A DNA stretch of 64,000 nt from Ehretia macrophylla (GCA_037974665.1 CM075775.1:34167732-34231731); one strand, 5' to 3'; positions 46,502 to 58,694 are shown, numbered from the stretch's first letter. Numbers and translations: made by a program. The notes: a model not told the origin generated them from the letters alone.

Positions 46502-49083
46502 TTAGTCAAACTTTAGAGTCTGCAGAAGAGGGGAAAATGAATATGATGGAGTTAGCAACTTCCATGGTTTCTTCAAGTATAGAAAAGGAAAAAAGAAAAT
46601 TATACATATCTCCATTAGTTTATAAGAAAATTACAATATAGCGTCTCGTGTAGTAATCAAGAACAACTTTGGGATCACATTTTGTCTCTCTGAAACATGG
46701 AATGTTGTTCAACGCCTGCAAGTTTCCATAAAAAATAAATAAATATAAAATCAAACAACTTATTCTTCCATAATTAATTATTTTCTTTTTTTCCCCGATG
46801 TGTAAGGGGAGAGTAAAAGCTCCCACTCTCTCTACTTTCAGTGCCTAGTAGTTCTTTGAGAGAGGAAAACTCTTGAAGTTACGTCTTTCAGTACTAGGAC
46901 TCATATCAAGTAGTTGAGATAAGTTGTTTGCTCTTTGTCAGGTGCCTTTAATTAAGTTCCTTTTGTCTTTTAGATTCGTTTTAAAGGTCAGTGGTTCAAG
47001 TCAATAAGTGAGGAGGCCCTTCTTACCAAAAACTCAATCATTTACTTTTCTAGTTAGAGACCAATATCTTGGGGCCAACGTAAGATCTGCTCAAGGACAT
47101 ATTAATTTAGGTAAATATCTTATGCCTTCCCTGATTTTCCTTTTTTTATTTTTCAATTTTTTCCTCAATAGCCTTACGTTTTACTAAAGCCACCACTACA
47201 AGAAAACTCTCACATAATCTGAAAATTTTAATTTCACTTAAACTAGAAAAAACAATAATATTGATATATAGAGTCGAAATATAATTGATATACCTCCATC
47301 CACTTTGTGAGTCTTGGCTTGTTTCTAAAAACATCGATGTTCCATTGGTTTTTCAGAAAGATGTCATACCTATAAACAAATGGAGCCCAAGCACAATCAA
47401 CCTGAATATAAAAAAAAATTCAATTATTAATCGACATTCATATATATGGAAAAGAACTAATATGATATTTGTCTCATAAGAGGCGTAGAGTGAGTAATGA
47501 CATGTAAAAATATACGTCATGTTAGCAACGCAATAGGTCACTTACCAAACTGAAATCACCAAGGAAGAAAGGCCCTTCTTCTTTGTATTTAGAGAGATAT
47601 CTTTCCAGGTTACTAAAAGTATCCCCTGATACAGGCAGGAGGTTGAGTAACACTCGTATCACTCCATATATTATGACGTTATAAGACGAATTAATAGTGA
47701 TGATCGTAAGATATCACAATAATATAGACAATCTATATTAAATAATCCATATTTACTTTGTTCCCAATCTATTATCATTAAATCTATCTCATAATGTGAC
47801 GAGAGAATATAAGAAACTTACTAAGTTCTGTCTCTGGTTCTCCTCTAAACGACATATTAATATTTTTTATATAGTCGTCAACATTGGATAGCACCTCGTC
47901 AGCAAATCTCCTTTTGCTTGGTTTCTGTATAATTATTTTTAACATTAATATTTGTTCTCGTAAAAATTTTTACCACATGAAAAAAATACGAGAATAAGAA
48001 AAACATTTCATACATCAAACGGCCTTGCTTTCATAAGTATGTGGAGTGGGCTCCACACAAAAGAGCCGAATGATGTATGGAATACTTTCGCATTAGAATA
48101 TTTATCTAATATTACTTTAGGTAAAAGAGCTGGCCCTTGAAAGGCTTTTTCGATGTATCGTAATAAATCCAAGCTGCCTGTATGGATTCTTTCCTTGTAT
48201 TCCAGTGCCGGAACCTGTAGATGAAAAGCGAAAAATATGATGATTAGTAGCAAACATTATCGTCTCACTTGTGATACGGGTTAATTATTTTTTGTTACAT
48301 TGTTGAAGTTTAGTTTATAATATATCAGAACAAAAACTCAACTTGTGTGAGAGGGTAATAATTTGTCAAATATAATTAATTAAAATCGGGTGTCATGATC
48401 TAAATCTAGGTAAGAATTTTTTTTTTTTACTTGTGCTCGTAAAATATGATTAACTGAAATCGGGTGTCATTGTCGAAACCTTATCCTCAGGATTAACTTT
48501 ATGCTTGTACCAAGGAGGCCTGTTGAAAGAATTGATAGGAACCAGCTCGATCCTGTCTTGCAAACCCTGAGAATTTAAATGCAAAACAAGCCTTTGTAAT
48601 TATTAAATTGCATTGCCAAATTATATATTTGTCACTATTTAAATAGGATTTCCTTTATAAAAAAATATTAAAAATTTCAGGAAAAATATATATATTTTTT
48701 TTAAAAGAGTTAACACTATTTTTGGTCTTTTATTTTTGACCTCATTGATACTTTGATCAATTTTTTTCAAAAGTGAGATATTTCAGTCTCTTATCTTTTA
48801 AAGTTGGGACACCGTTAATCTTTGTCGCTGATTCCGTTAAAAAAAAATAGAAAAAACTTGTGGTTGATCAAAATATCCCTGTAATTTGGTGGTATAACAG
48901 TGGTGGTGGTAGGAGTATTTTGGTCAATCACGTGTTTTTTTCTTATTTTTTTAACGGAATTAGCAACAAGGACTAACGGTATCCCAACTTTAAAAAATAA
49001 GCGACTAAAATGTCTCACTTTTGAAGATAAAAGACCAAAGTATCAATAATATTAAAAATAAGGAACTAAAAGTGATATTAACC

Positions 49084-49161
<78 letters not shown>

Positions 49162-50286
49162 GGAGTCTTGGAGAGATTGTCTAACCTTAAAATGTCTTGC
49201 CATAAATACCCGATGAGAATAGGGACACTTGTAGCAAATGTACAACCTTCAAAAAAAAAAAAATAATAATAATTTCAGACCATGCCGTTATATCACAAAA
49301 CAAATTGGGTTAATTTCATTAATAGTTTTTTTTTTTATATGTACTCGGATTTTTGAAGTAGTTATTGATATTTCAAAAATCATATCATGAGTCTTTAGTA
49401 TTCACCACACATATTCAAGATAGTCACTACCATCAAGGACGGATTTAGAATTTTTATCTTTAAAGACTATGCACATAATGTTGTACTTATATAAATATAA
49501 TTTTTTAGTAGAGATTAATTAATTTTTTAACTATTGATATATAATATTTTAATTTCTTTTTTATAAAAAAAAATACATAGAGTTTTTAATTTTTTATTCA
49601 AGCCACTGGCTGTCGTATAGCTCCTCTTTTGATTATCATTATCTTTTTTTGTTAAAATACGATGAAAGTGGTGATGTTACCACGTACATGCCAATATCAT
49701 GGTGGGTCAGACAAACAATTCTATAAAATTAGAAGGGCTTAAATGTGGACACAAGAATAAGATGACTTGTATGCTAATCTGAAGCTACAGTCACAATTGT
49801 GAATTGATGGTGATGGTGATAGTGGTGGTGATTGTGGAGAAGGAGGAGGAGAGGGTGATGATACATTGCCAAATTAGTCAATGACAAGGGTTGTATGAAA
49901 TGGACCATCACATCATGTCAGAGTCGGACGTTCGTCAGATGACTTGTGTGCTAGTCTAAAGCTACAGTCACAATTGTGAACTGATAGTGATGGTGATGGT
50001 GGTGGTGGTGGTGGACGAGAGGGTGAAAATACATTGCCAAAGTCAATGACAAGGATGGCATGAAATGGGATCATGATATTATGTGAGTGTCGGACATCCG
50101 TCATTCATAAACACTACTCTAAAGACTTAGAACATGACTTTTGTAATAATGAAAACAGAAGGGGCACTACCTGATCGATCCATCGAAGACATTAGGTGCA
50201 GGAGAAGTGCGATGCAGAATTGGAGGAAGATGTTCTTTGGACTCTGGTATTGGAGGAACAGGGTTATGCTCAGCCAGTGTTGCCAT
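46502..50286 (-). CDS. GSTL: Lambda-class glutathione transferase, divergent copy 1
   Basis: Lambda GSTs are small cytosolic or plastid thiol transferases with a catalytic Cys. Nine exons (minus): 50286-50171, 49246-49186, 48566-48480, 48214-48116, 47924-47822, 47625-47546, 47401-47294, 46715-46635, 46519-46502. All are GT-AG, total 250 aa. The thioredoxin-like half has [11 protein letters not shown] with Cys46. The cis-Pro motif VPALEY follows. Where copy 2 has GESLDLI this copy has TGSLDLL, so the Glu that normally helps hold the glutathione gamma-Glu is lost. The helical half keeps GPFFLGDFS and VDCAWAPF but has YR where ER is usual. Exon 1 is longer than in copy 2, with a Pro-rich leader. 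The last exon (TLKFD) is inferred from the intron pattern; reading on would instead end in VIFL. Probably real, possibly neofunctional or decaying. Confidence 0.85.
48709..49082. mobile_element. Foldback MITE in intron 2 of GSTL copy 1
   Basis: The arms GTTAACACTATTTTTGGTC and its counterpart near 49065-49082 begin inverted repeats that remain alignable for about 130 bp (GATACTTTG, CAAAAGTGAGA, AAAGTTGGGA, ATTCCGTTAAAAAAA). 374 bp, non-coding. Long arms suggest a Mutator-like MITE; no target duplication was settled. Confidence 0.75.
49099..49155. repeat. (AT)n microsatellite
   Basis: A poly-A run followed by about 28 AT units, directly beside the foldback MITE and 30 bases from exon 2 of GSTL copy 1. 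Confidence 0.95.
49760..50105. repeat. 177-bp tandem duplication with a GGT/GAT minisatellite
   Basis: AGATGACTTGT opens unit 1 (49760) and unit 2 (49937). Both continue with AAGCTACAGTCACAATTGTG, a variable GGTGATGGT tract, ACATTGCCAAA, GTCAATGACAAGG and a GTCGGAC..CGTCA end. Lies in intron 1 of GSTL copy 1, up to about 65 bp from the donor of exon 1. Confidence 0.9.
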
Positions 50287-50336
50287 TGTCAAACTTCAAA
50301 AGCTATGCGTGTAGCAACGTCTCGTAAGCCAACGTT

Positions 50337-50344
50337 TATATAAA
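50337..50344 (-). promoter_or_regulatory. TATA box of GSTL copy 1
   Basis: TATATAAA inside the palindrome GTTTATATAAAC, about 50 bp upstream of the ATG (minus strand), which implies a very short 5' UTR. Confidence 0.55.
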
Positions 50345-51525
50345 CAATGCGATTCGCGATGTTGTCGGAACGCATGAAATGTGTAAAAACTTCATGTAGT
50401 TCAACTACGCAAAAGACTAGTTCTAAGCTTGGCTGTGGTTTAGTTTTGAATTTTTTTGGTTGATGTTTTTTTTGGTAAAAATCTATAGTAATATTTTCAT
50501 ATCACAACACGTATGAAACTAAATAAGAAACATCGCCTAAAAACTAGCCAACAATTTAATATTCGTCAGAACGTTTTTTCAGGTCAAAACAGCAAAAAAT
50601 TAGTCATTTTTTTGGAATCTCTACTCCCAGTTTTAATCATTTAAAAGAACCCCACTCACTAAGAAAGGGGAGGAATCCCATCAAGGCGAAACCCTCCAGC
50701 TCCATTCTCGGTATAGTTTTTGTCATTTTGTCATCTCATAAATATAAAGGAATTGACGGGACTTGCACAAGCGGTGTAACATGTGGTTTAATTTGATCCA
50801 AAGCAAATATATTGACATATGTTTTTCATTTTCTTTTTTAGAATCATAAATGATTATCAAATCTAAACAAAGTATATATATATATATATATATAATTTTT
50901 TTTTTTTTTTGGTATAATAAGCGGATGAAGTCGTTAGAACCTTATTACTCAATTGTTTTACTCCACTCTTAGATAAAATAGAAGTATTTGAGGTGATGCC
51001 TATCGAATTGCCGATCGTTAGATTAAAGTTATGTCCCGATAAACACATAACACTACTTGTACAACTATATTTTCTTCGATCGGGCCAAATAATTTACTTG
51101 AGCATTGATTGAGCGTTTTTCCTCTTATTTTATCTTCCATTACATACAGAGGGTAAAAACGGAAACTGGAGGAAAAATCACAAAAAATAGTAAAATATTT
51201 AGAGCGTAAACGGGAGACTTTCACTTTGCAAGTTTGAATTTGTCAAGAATCACTCCCAATTTTTGTGTTTGACTAACTTGGACAATAATTCTTCCAGACA
51301 AGATCATATGTTATGAATGACAACCTTAATATGAGCCCGAAATGTTTCCAAATGAGTTCCCCATAAATTTGAAAAAAAAAAAAGCCAGGAAGGAAAAAAA
51401 TGTGGACTATACTAGACAAATTACTAAAATTCACAATCTTATTGATGCATGCACCGCACAAAATGTCCATCACAAACTTCTCATACATATATAAGCCATA
51501 TAGATCCCAAAATGCTCTACAACTA
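50345..51525. other. Spacer between GSTL copies 1 and 2
   Basis: Contains the upstream region of copy 1, an organellar 16S-like fragment (listed separately), a short AT repeat near 50874-50895, and at 51440-51520 a block resembling the 3' flanks of copies 1 and 3. No gene seen. Confidence 0.5.
50745..50808 (+). pseudogene. Fragment of an organellar 16S-type rRNA gene
   Basis: Contains AAAGGAATTGACGGG, GCACAAGCGGTG and CATGTGGTTTAATTTGATCCAAAGC in order, matching the universal 16S segment around E. coli positions 910-970. Several transition-type differences and a short deletion indicate a decayed nuclear copy. It does not fit nuclear 18S. The AAAGC end favours plastid, the GGGA after GACG could favour mitochondrial; undecided. 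Only about 65 bp is recognisable. Confidence 0.75.
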
Positions 51526-51530
51526 ATACC

Positions 51531-52874
51531 TGTTGAGAAACATACATAATAATTAAAATTTTAATTAATGCAGCAGAATAATATTCATGTATCCGTTTAT
51601 GGTTGATTACGCATATTTAATACATATAATAATTAATCTCATTAAATATCATAGCAGTAGTTTATAGGATTACCTCTTGTTACGAAGATTAAGGTAGAAT
51701 CTAAGACGAGCTTCCCACGCATTTTAATCCAAACAGAATCCGCACTATCAATTGGATTTTCAATATTTTTCTGACTTGTGAAAATTGTGCTAGCTATTTT
51801 TCTGTCAGAATAATTACTACGAGCTCAATTAAATTAATATTTAGGACGATCCTAAAATTAATTTAATCTTTTCTTTGATCCAATTAATTAGCAAATTCTT
51901 TTTGTATGTGACCTCTTAAGTTCATCATTAATTAGTAACGAACAACTAATTCAACTAATTAATTAAATTAGAACTCCTTCTAATTAATTTACAAACCGCG
52001 AGTGACACCTAACAGTATATTACAATTAATATCCAATTAAAAATAAAGTGCAATTATACGAACCCGGTTAGTAATTTCTATACAATCAAATCATACTCTC
52101 TTAATTATCCCGATCGAGTCAAAGTCATAGATTAAGTCGTCAAACTCTGTTACTTGATCATATACCAAAATTTATTTAATTAGTAACTAATGAATAATAT
52201 GTGGAACAACTTTCATTATTCTACCTTGGCCAAAAAAATTTAGTTAATTAATTAGATCGTATAAGACTCTTAATTGACAGTTCTCATATCTACACGCACA
52301 TACATCTATGACGGAATAAATCACAACCACTGAACACATTGTCTAATCTATAATTCAGACTAGCTTAATTACACCAATAAATTATGATATTTCTAATTAT
52401 AAAATAACCGTAATGTCTCAGATCTGAAAATTTATCACACAATTATATAATACAAAAAATTATTGACATTTTATATAATTCTTTATATTGGTGGTCAAGT
52501 TTAATCACTTATTCGCAACAAGAAATTATATATCTACTATAACAATAAAAGACTAATCGTCCAATTTAATATTTCATATTATTTAGTTAATAGACTTTAA
52601 TTCGATCTATCTAAATAAATTAACGTTCAATTAATTTATCCTATGATCATAGACAAATTTTAAAACATATTTTTAAATATAAATTCTGTCAATTATATAT
52701 TTTATTCTTAAAGATAAAATTTATAAATAGCATTCTAAGAACTTTTATTTATTTAATTAAAACATATTAATAAATAAATAAACTGCCCGCAATACATAAT
52801 TTATTAATTAAATAATACATTATCCATAATTCTAAAAATACAATTTATTGACTTTTAGAGCATTATTCCTAACC
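51531..52874. mobile_element. Solo LTR
   Basis: 1344 bp of AT-rich non-coding DNA flanked by the 5-bp duplication ATACC (51526-51530 and 52875-52879). The ends TGTTGAGAA and TTCCTAACC form imperfect inverted termini of LTR type. There is no internal coding and no second LTR, so it looks like the product of LTR-LTR recombination. Family uncertain; text such as CAGCAGAATAATATTCATG and CTTCCCACGCATTT resembles plant LTRs I have met. Confidence 0.8.
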
Positions 52875-53011
52875 ATACCAACATATACTCAAAGGCAGAT
52901 TATTTAATGAACATAAGATCCACACAAGAAAAAACACTCGTTTCGTTGGTTATTAGCGGGCATATATATCCACTGCAGAATCTTCAAGATGGTGCACCAC
53001 CATGTTTAGCT

Positions 53012-56000
53012 TTAAGCCTGCAAGAGAGGGAAAAAAATGACTATGGTAGAATCGGCAGTTCCATGCTTTCTTGAAGCTGGAATAAGGTAAACAATATGAC
53101 ATAGCAGAATTACTAGCTCATTAGAAATTACCAGAAAACGACTCTTGTAGAATTCAACAAGATATTTGGGATCAGCTTTTGTCTCCTTGTAAGCATCAAT
53201 CTTGTTGATCTCCTGCAGATTTGCATACAACAAACACGAAATTATTCTGACCCGTTCGTCTAGCTATTTTGACAATAATTAACACATTCCTTCACAAATA
53301 TTAGTTGTCTGTTGGCTGGGATTCCTTTCTCTTTTTCACTCGGGGAAGGAATAGGGAGGGTGGTTCGTTAGCAAGAAACCGAGTTCTAGACCCGACCCTT
53401 TCCATTTGGTAAGTTTTTAAAAGCTTTGGGATCGAACTCTTAAGAAAAGAACAAAGGTAAGACATGTGATCCTCTCCCGACCTTGCCAAGATCAAAACCT
53501 ACCTCTAATGGCCTTCAAAGTCAAGAAGAAAGCCCGGTTACATATTATATATGATGAACAATATACAGGGCAGTAAAGGAGGGAATTTTTTTCAGTACCA
53601 TACATATAGATGCATCTATACATTTCTACTCAGTTTTCTTTCATCCATTTAAGAATTTTACTCATCTCAAGAAACCATTCTCTGCAGCGTCCAAATGTAA
53701 AAATTTATTTCAGATTAAATAAACAGAATTTTCCTTTAACAGGCTCTTCCATTTTACGAAAGTTACAACTTAGGATCACAAGCATTTCTTCAAGTAAGTC
53801 CATGTGAGAGGCAGTAAAAGATTTTCAGGAATGATAGAAGTCTATGTCTGATGAATTAGGTTTTGGTTCATTTGAGTTGGAAAACACGGAAATAGAGTCG
53901 AAATGCAATTGATATTACCTCAATCCATGATGCTAATTTTGGTCTGCCTGATGTAATGTCATATTTAAATACTTCTTGCAGAAAGATCTGAAACCTCTCA
54001 ATGAATGGAGCATAGGCAACGTCAACCTGAACATAGAAAGTTTCACTAGTTATACCTATAAATTTTTAATTACAGGGCGAACACATCTCTTGTCGACCAA
54101 TTAGAGCGAAAGATAGAGTAAAAAACTTAGTTTATTAGCAAGGAGAACTTTGTGGAAAGCAGAGATAAAAAGAAAGCAATGCAATAAGTCACTTACCTGA
54201 CTGAACTGGCCAAGGAAGAAAGGTCCATCATGGAACTTACTGAGAGCAGTTTCCAGGTAATCAAAGGCACCAGCTGATGCAGATACGAAATCCGAGTAAG
54301 GCTAGTATCATATGCGTATAAATGTACAACCTACTTCTAGTATGTATATATAATACAAGATTAGAAGGGAGAAATGTAAGAAGCTCACCAGTCTCTTTCA
54401 CTGGATCTCCTTTAAACGAAGCAAAAACAGTTTTCGTAAACTCGCCAACATAGGCTATTAGCTCTTCAGCAAATTTCCGTTTGTCGGAGTCCTGTTTATG
54501 ATTCAACATTATGACTTGCTCTTAAAACATGGATAAATAAAGATGAGAAAAATCTTACTTCAGGTAAAAGAGATGGCCCTTCAAAGTTACTGTCGACGTA
54601 TTTTATCAAATCCAAGCTCTCTCCAATAACTTTGTTGTTGTGCTCCAGTGCTGGCACCTAAGCAGAATATGATGAATTAGCAGTAAGGATAATCCTCTCT
54701 CAAAAAGGTAATATGCTAATATCATCAACAAAGAGTTCATATCGCGTAATGAAAATTCTAAAGCCAATTACGAGCTGAACAAGCAAGCACAGGATAATTT
54801 TTACACTTTTTAGAGTTTCAACGTTTCACTCAATTGATTTTCCAAACTCATCGATACCAAGTTTTGAAGAGTGCAGCCTGAATGGTTTACTCGGGAAGGT
54901 TCCTACTATTCCTTTTGGAGAATTTATAATTTACAATTAATATATTAGTCCCTCGCATAATGTGATCTGCACTAGACGTATAGTAACCTTTTCACCGTAG
55001 AGAATTATCCTTCAAGAACATAAAAAGAGAAGAGAGCAGAATTTATTAAAGAATAGCTACCTTATTCTCAGGGTAAACTTTCTCCTTGTACCAAGCAGGC
55101 CTATTTTGAAGGTCGATAGGAACCAGCTCGATCTTGTCTTGCAAACCCTGCACATTGGAATGCAAAATTAGCTTTCATAAACAAGGAACATTGCCAAATT
55201 ATAAATTTGTTCACACCTGATCTTGGTGTTTACTGAAACCAGCTTTGCATTTCAGTCGAAAAACTACATAACAGACTAGAGTTTTCGTATTTATAATTAA
55301 CAAACACTTGTCTACATGGATTTTCGTATACACAACAAGAATAGTTACAAATCTCATTTAGTCAATAATATTTTTGAACAATTACGGTTCCTGCATCATC
55401 ACTAATGTTATTTGATTTCCTTCTTTTGGGGACGGGGACGAGTTAGAAGAACATTAGAGCAACTCCAAAACAATCCCTGTTTTGGCTCCATAAGTGAAAT
55501 AGAGAGCCAAAATGCATTTTCTCTTCTTCAACAACCTTCTTATCCGACAGCCTATTCCGGCTAGCTCTCTATCCTTCTCTAGTTACCCCCTACATTTGGA
55601 GAAGGAGAATGGCTCCGTATCACACTTTCTATTTTTCTTTTATCATTTTACCTTTGTTTTTATAATATGCTACAAAATTTATAAATCTAGATTTATTGAG
55701 ATTTATGTTTAGATTATCTTTAAGTACTGGATTTTCAATAAAAAAATATTTTTTATATAAAAATATTAATAACACGATAATTTTATAATATTCTTTTAGA
55801 GTCCTAATAATTTTTTTTTTTTTTTGGGATGTATTAGCAAGATAGTGAAAAATATATGACAATCGAAAAATATGAGTCTTTAAATTCAAAAACGTTGAAA
55901 TATAAAAAACAAATAGAAAATAGCAAAAAATAGTGTGCTAGTTAATAAGGAAGTGTTGTCAGAGTACAAACTAAATAAGGTGTTCCATGATATAGAGAAA

Positions 56001-56962
56001 AGCGATTTCACTCCCTATTTTAGAGAAAAAAAAATATGTGACCGGAGTTGACCTCAAGCAACCTCCACAGAAAGACGATTAAAAAATCTATATATTTTTT
56101 TAAAAAAAGATTTAAAATATCTGTATATTCTTAGTTAAAAAAACTAATTAGTCCCACTGGAAAAGAATATAACATTTTAGCCCCCGTTGAGAAGAAATCC
56201 TGAATCGGTCCCGGGTTGACTTTAATGAACAATATTATAAGTAAAAAACTAATGACCCAAACACGAGAAGCTATAAAGGCTGAAAGAATAAGAACAAATA
56301 TTAAAAATCAAGTAAAGAGGAAAAATACTGCAAAAATAAAAAATAAAAAATTGCTGTCCATGAAAATATAACACAAAGCCATGGAGATATTTTTCAAACC
56401 TTATAGTTCCTCGCGATCCATACACGCTGAGCAAAGGGACACTCGTAATTTATATATAGCCTTCACCAAAAAACAAGAAAAGAAAGAAAAAGATCATCTC
56501 AGATCGTTGCACTGATATCAAAAATCAAAAGGGGAATTTAGACTTCTACACAAAGTAATGGAAAAAAGTAATTAATTTAGTGGACGAAACTCTCGTAATG
56601 CACTTTGTCTGAAAAGGGTCGGACAGAAAAAAATTAAAAAATCTTGGATCTTTACTATGTGTGACAAACAACAAATTCTTTAACTTTGTAACTTGTAATA
56701 CCGTTAAAAATATGGGATAATTTATCAAATACGATAAAGATCACACGCTATAAAAAATCAAAAGGGAAACTAGACATCTAATTTGTAAAGAAGTAAAATA
56801 AGGCAATTCCGTGCACAAAGTTCTTGTAATGCGCAAAATACAAGAAAGTACAAATAGACATGCAGTCTACTTATAAAGTAAGCAATACCTGGTGGTTCCA
56901 TCGAAGAGAGGCGGTGGTGGAGAGGTGGAATTCAAAGATGGAGGACGAGCCACAGTTGCCAT
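53012..56962 (-). CDS. GSTL: Lambda-class glutathione transferase, copy 2
   Basis: Nine exons (minus): 56962-56889, 56460-56400, 55147-55061, 54657-54559, 54491-54389, 54273-54197, 54026-53919, 53212-53132, 53017-53012. All are GT-AG and in phase, giving 231 aa, a normal length for the class. Members reduce oxidised small molecules or deglutathionylate, using a Cys instead of the Ser or Tyr of other plant GSTs. Motifs: LYINYECPFAQRVW with catalytic Cys32, VPALEH with the cis-Pro, and GESLDLIKYVD with the Glu-Ser pair for glutathione. The helical half has GPFFLGQFS, VDVAYAPFIERF, YDITSGRPKLASW and INKIDAYKETKADPKYLVEFY. The last exon is just GCT TAA, ending RFLA; failure to splice would add about 38 residues. 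The N-terminus has no plastid signal. A canonical, probably active enzyme. Confidence 0.93.
56053..56212. mobile_element. Short hAT-like MITE in intron 1 of GSTL copy 2
   Basis: About 160 bp flanked by GAGTTGAC and GGGTTGAC (7 of 8 match). It carries the same TATCTGTATATTCTTAGTTAAA, TTAGCCCCCGTTGAGAAG and AAATCCTG text as the element at 16580. Confidence 0.6.
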
Positions 56963-57035
56963 TGTTGTACTTTTGTTCGAGGTTTTAGCAAGTTGAATTT
57001 TAAAGTTAAAGTATGAGATAATGTGGTGTATCCAA

Positions 57036-57048
57036 CATATATATATAG
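57036..57048 (-). promoter_or_regulatory. TATA box of GSTL copy 2
   Basis: CCTATATATATATG on the minus strand, about 75-85 bp upstream of the ATG at 56962. Confidence 0.6.
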
Positions 57049-57113
57049 GGTGGGATCGAGTGAAAATTAAAATCGTGCAACATAATTAATGAATTATCGG
57101 AACAAAAGTATTA

Positions 57114-57428
57114 AGAGTATTTTCAATGGGATATTATTTATAAAAATATATTATTTTTGATAATTTTTAAAAATTAAACCTTTAAATTTAGAGTCAAAAT
57201 ATATAAAATTTGTTATTTTTATTAATTTTTTGATTAAAATAGAGACTCAATCAATTTTTATATCTCTAAATTTAGAGATTTAAAAATTGATTAAGTTTTT
57301 ATTTTAACCAAAATATTAATAAAAGTGGCGAATTTCATATATTTTGATTCTAAATTTAAAATTTTAATTTTTAAAAATTATCAAAAATAATATATTTTTA
57401 TAAATAATGAGATACTCCAATGGCTAAG
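57114..57428. mobile_element. Near-perfect hairpin MITE upstream of GSTL copy 2
   Basis: Two arms of about 155 bp fold back with very few mismatches: ATTATTTATAAAAATATATT on the left and its complement on the right, meeting near CTCTAAATTTAGAG. TTA occurs at both flanks (57111-57113 and 57429-57431), as in Tourist-type elements. 315 bp, non-coding, ending about 150 bp from the GST start codon. Confidence 0.85.
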
Positions 57429-57540
57429 TTATCTATTTTGCATTTAGTTCTATTTCTGACTAGGTGCACTCGTAAGAATAGAATCGTGACACGTATGTGG
57501 CGACATTTGAGGCAATCTACAGAATAAACGAACATTTTGT

Positions 57541-57554
57541 CGTCACTGGTGATG
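57541..57554. promoter_or_regulatory. Possible TGA-factor (as-1-like) site
   Basis: CGTCACTGGTGATG, about 580 bp upstream of GSTL copy 2. A fuller form, CGTCACTGGTGACG with two inverted TGACG cores, is at 60338-60351. TGACG pairs are bound by TGA bZIP factors in many stress-induced GST promoters; a role here is inference. Confidence 0.35.
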
Positions 57555-58058
57555 ATAACGCGATTATATTCTGTAAGCTTATTTTTTTATTTTATTTTTT
57601 TACGACAAGAAAAACAATTTAGTGATAATTATATTGAAGTTCTGTCAAAGTTTACCGAAATGAAAATTTTAATCACAACGAATTCTTATCGTACTACTAA
57701 ACTTATGTTTTGAATGAAAAAATTGAAGAATTTAGTGTGTTATCTTAGCCATAATAAGCAGTACATTCCAACATATATTTTAATTCTATTAATAGTTAAA
57801 TAATATTTAAAAATATTTAATTACAATAAATACAATTCGATTATAGATTTCTTATCGTTCTCGTTTTGCTGATATTATATTAGAGCGCTATGGTCACACT
57901 ATCATCTGATAAACCCAAAGATATTCTGCTTCCTGCCAAGCCCAAAATTCATAACCAAAAAATACCAAACAAAAATCAAAGGTTGCTACAATTGATCCTA
58001 ATGCTGATCAAAATTTTCTCCATTCATCCCCTCATGAGGGATTACCAAATCATTTGAG

Positions 58059-58686
58059 CAGTGGCGGAGCTAGCCACCTGAAGTTGGGGTGTGCATTTAT
58101 TAAAAAAAAAAAATTTTGGTCGAGAAGAAAATAAAGAGAACGCCAAAGACATAACTCTGAACAATGTAGTCTAATCACTCATTGAACCACTGCAATTAAT
58201 GTAATAACCTAAGACAAAAAATCAATTATATTATTGCAACAACTTGAATTTTTTTTGTTATATAATATTATCAAGTTGAATTAGCACGTTAGAGATAGTC
58301 ATTCCAGAAAAAAGAAGAGTTGAACAACTATTCAGAACTTAACGAGAAAACAACTTCAATATGCCTTAAATGCAAAACTTATTTATTATCTTGTTCACAT
58401 TAACACACAAAAGGAAAGACGAAACGAGTTGGCTAATCTTTGTATAACATTCAAGCTGAGCTTCTCTCAAGATTTGCCTAACCCCCTCTAAGTTCTTAAG
58501 CCGAAAGTTAAGATATAAGCATGATCCATTAAACCAGTATAGAATATGCAAATAGAACATAATGCTCATGTTAAAATACAAATAGGATTAAATTAGAAAT
58601 ACTGATCAACACATTTTCTTCAGTGGATAGATGTGAAGCCAGGGTGTGCATTGGCACACCTAGTCTTAGGTGTGCCTCCGCCCCTG
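58059..58686. mobile_element. hAT-type non-autonomous element
   Basis: Left end CAGTGGCGGAGCTAGCCACC, right end GGTGTGCCTCCGCCCCTG, inverted to each other over the CAGNGGCGGAG core. A perfect 8-bp target duplication CATTTGAG lies at 58051-58058 and 58687-58694. 628 bp with no transposase. Confidence 0.94.
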
Positions 58687-58694
58687 CATTTGAG

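Noticed and set aside
55450-56050. Possible MITE in GSTL copy 2 between AGAGCAACTCCAA and CCGGAGTTGACC
   Set aside because: The inverted ends are short and imperfect and there is no target duplication, so no boundaries are claimed.
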